Shown: positions 52,195-52,238 of the stretch, one piece after another | Layout: every line of letters starts with the position of its first letter | Numbering within the stretch: position 1 is the stretch's first letter | Assembly: GCA_011391785.1 (NCBI GenBank) | Contig: JAABPW010000325.1 | Coordinates: forward strand, 1 to 52,238 | Length of the DNA: 52,238 bases | Direction of reading: 5' to 3' | Source: Verrucomicrobiota bacterium | GTDB lineage: Bacteria; Verrucomicrobiota; Kiritimatiellia; CAIKKV01; CAITUY01 | The notes under the pieces: generated by a model | What the model saw: only the letters and a program-made list of their open reading frames with translations | Told to the model about the DNA's origin: nothing | Database searches by the model: none | Translations under genes and position numbers: made by a program

Positions 52195-52238
52195 GCGGCA
52201 ATTTTCAAATGGGGTACTCGCCATTTTAAAATTGCCGC
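52195..52238. repeat. Near-perfect palindrome at the right window edge
   Basis: GCGGCAATTTT (52195..52205) pairs exactly with AAAATTGCCGC (52228..52238). Inside it AAATGG pairs with CCATTT around the loop GGTACTCG. One central mismatch interrupts an 18-bp stem. The window ends here, so it may mark the end of an insertion element or be a terminator. Confidence 0.55.

Overview
The window looks like chromosomal DNA of a Gram-negative, probably anaerobic bacterium of the PVC group (Kiritimatiellota, Verrucomicrobiota or Lentisphaerota). This is inferred from gene content, not from a marker-gene search. The DNA is moderately GC-rich. It carries an outer-membrane LPS-transport permease, a fused MurC-MurB, giant secreted beta-helix proteins with a TSP3-like (DSDADG) C-terminal region, flavodiiron protein and NfnAB-type oxidoreductase genes that point to anaerobic redox metabolism, and a tmRNA with the tag ANTEYALAA. 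No CRISPR array, prophage or tRNA gene was seen.

Layout. 1-2.1 kb: a NUDIX hydrolase and FolC, bracketed by ~80-bp inverted copies of a hairpin repeat. 2.1-8.6 kb: a plus-strand cluster of two tandem SPFH membrane proteins, a PAP2 phosphatase fused to an ArnT-like glycosyltransferase, and a VTT/DedA-like membrane protein. It ends in a ~120-nt palindrome shared with the convergent LptF/G gene. 9.8-20.2 kb is accessory-looking: a short diverged fragment of murB, an 1892-residue four-module beta-helix protein, an IS91-family transposase remnant, and a 1261-residue exported protein built on aromatic-proline repeats. 20.3-33.2 kb: murCB, a small secreted protein, ridA, a radical SAM protein, the flavodiiron protein, DUF502-MscS, the NfnAB pair, rlmB, an RsmC-like methyltransferase and a YkgJ-type protein. 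33.2-46.1 kb is a mostly minus-strand housekeeping block: ruvC-ruvA, a YebC protein, a PflX-like radical SAM protein, an EF-G paralogue, a secreted protein, murJ-rlmN-rsmB, an azoreductase, a lipoprotein, a phosphoesterase and ispD. 46.2-52.2 kb: a MurU-AmgK-like fusion, a DUF4186 protein, tmRNA, an exported nitrilase-family enzyme, small membrane proteins, a RelE/RHH toxin-antitoxin pair, cobS and terminal palindromes.

How the genes fit together. Cell-envelope work dominates. It covers peptidoglycan precursor synthesis (MurC-MurB), lipid II export (MurJ), probable MurNAc recycling (MurU-AmgK fusion), isoprenoid supply (IspD), LPS transport (LptF/G-like) and a cluster that plausibly handles polyprenyl-phosphate-linked sugars (PAP2-GT83 fusion plus VTT protein). 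A second theme is rRNA modification and translation (RlmB, RlmN, RsmB, RsmC-like, EF-G paralogue, tmRNA). Most adjacent gene pairs in the housekeeping operons overlap by 1-4 bases, suggesting translational coupling.

The strongest candidates for something undescribed are the twin SPFH proteins, each with three N-terminal repeats reminiscent of vault architecture; the PAP2-GT83 fusion operon; the aromatic-repeat exported protein; and the MurU-AmgK fusion.
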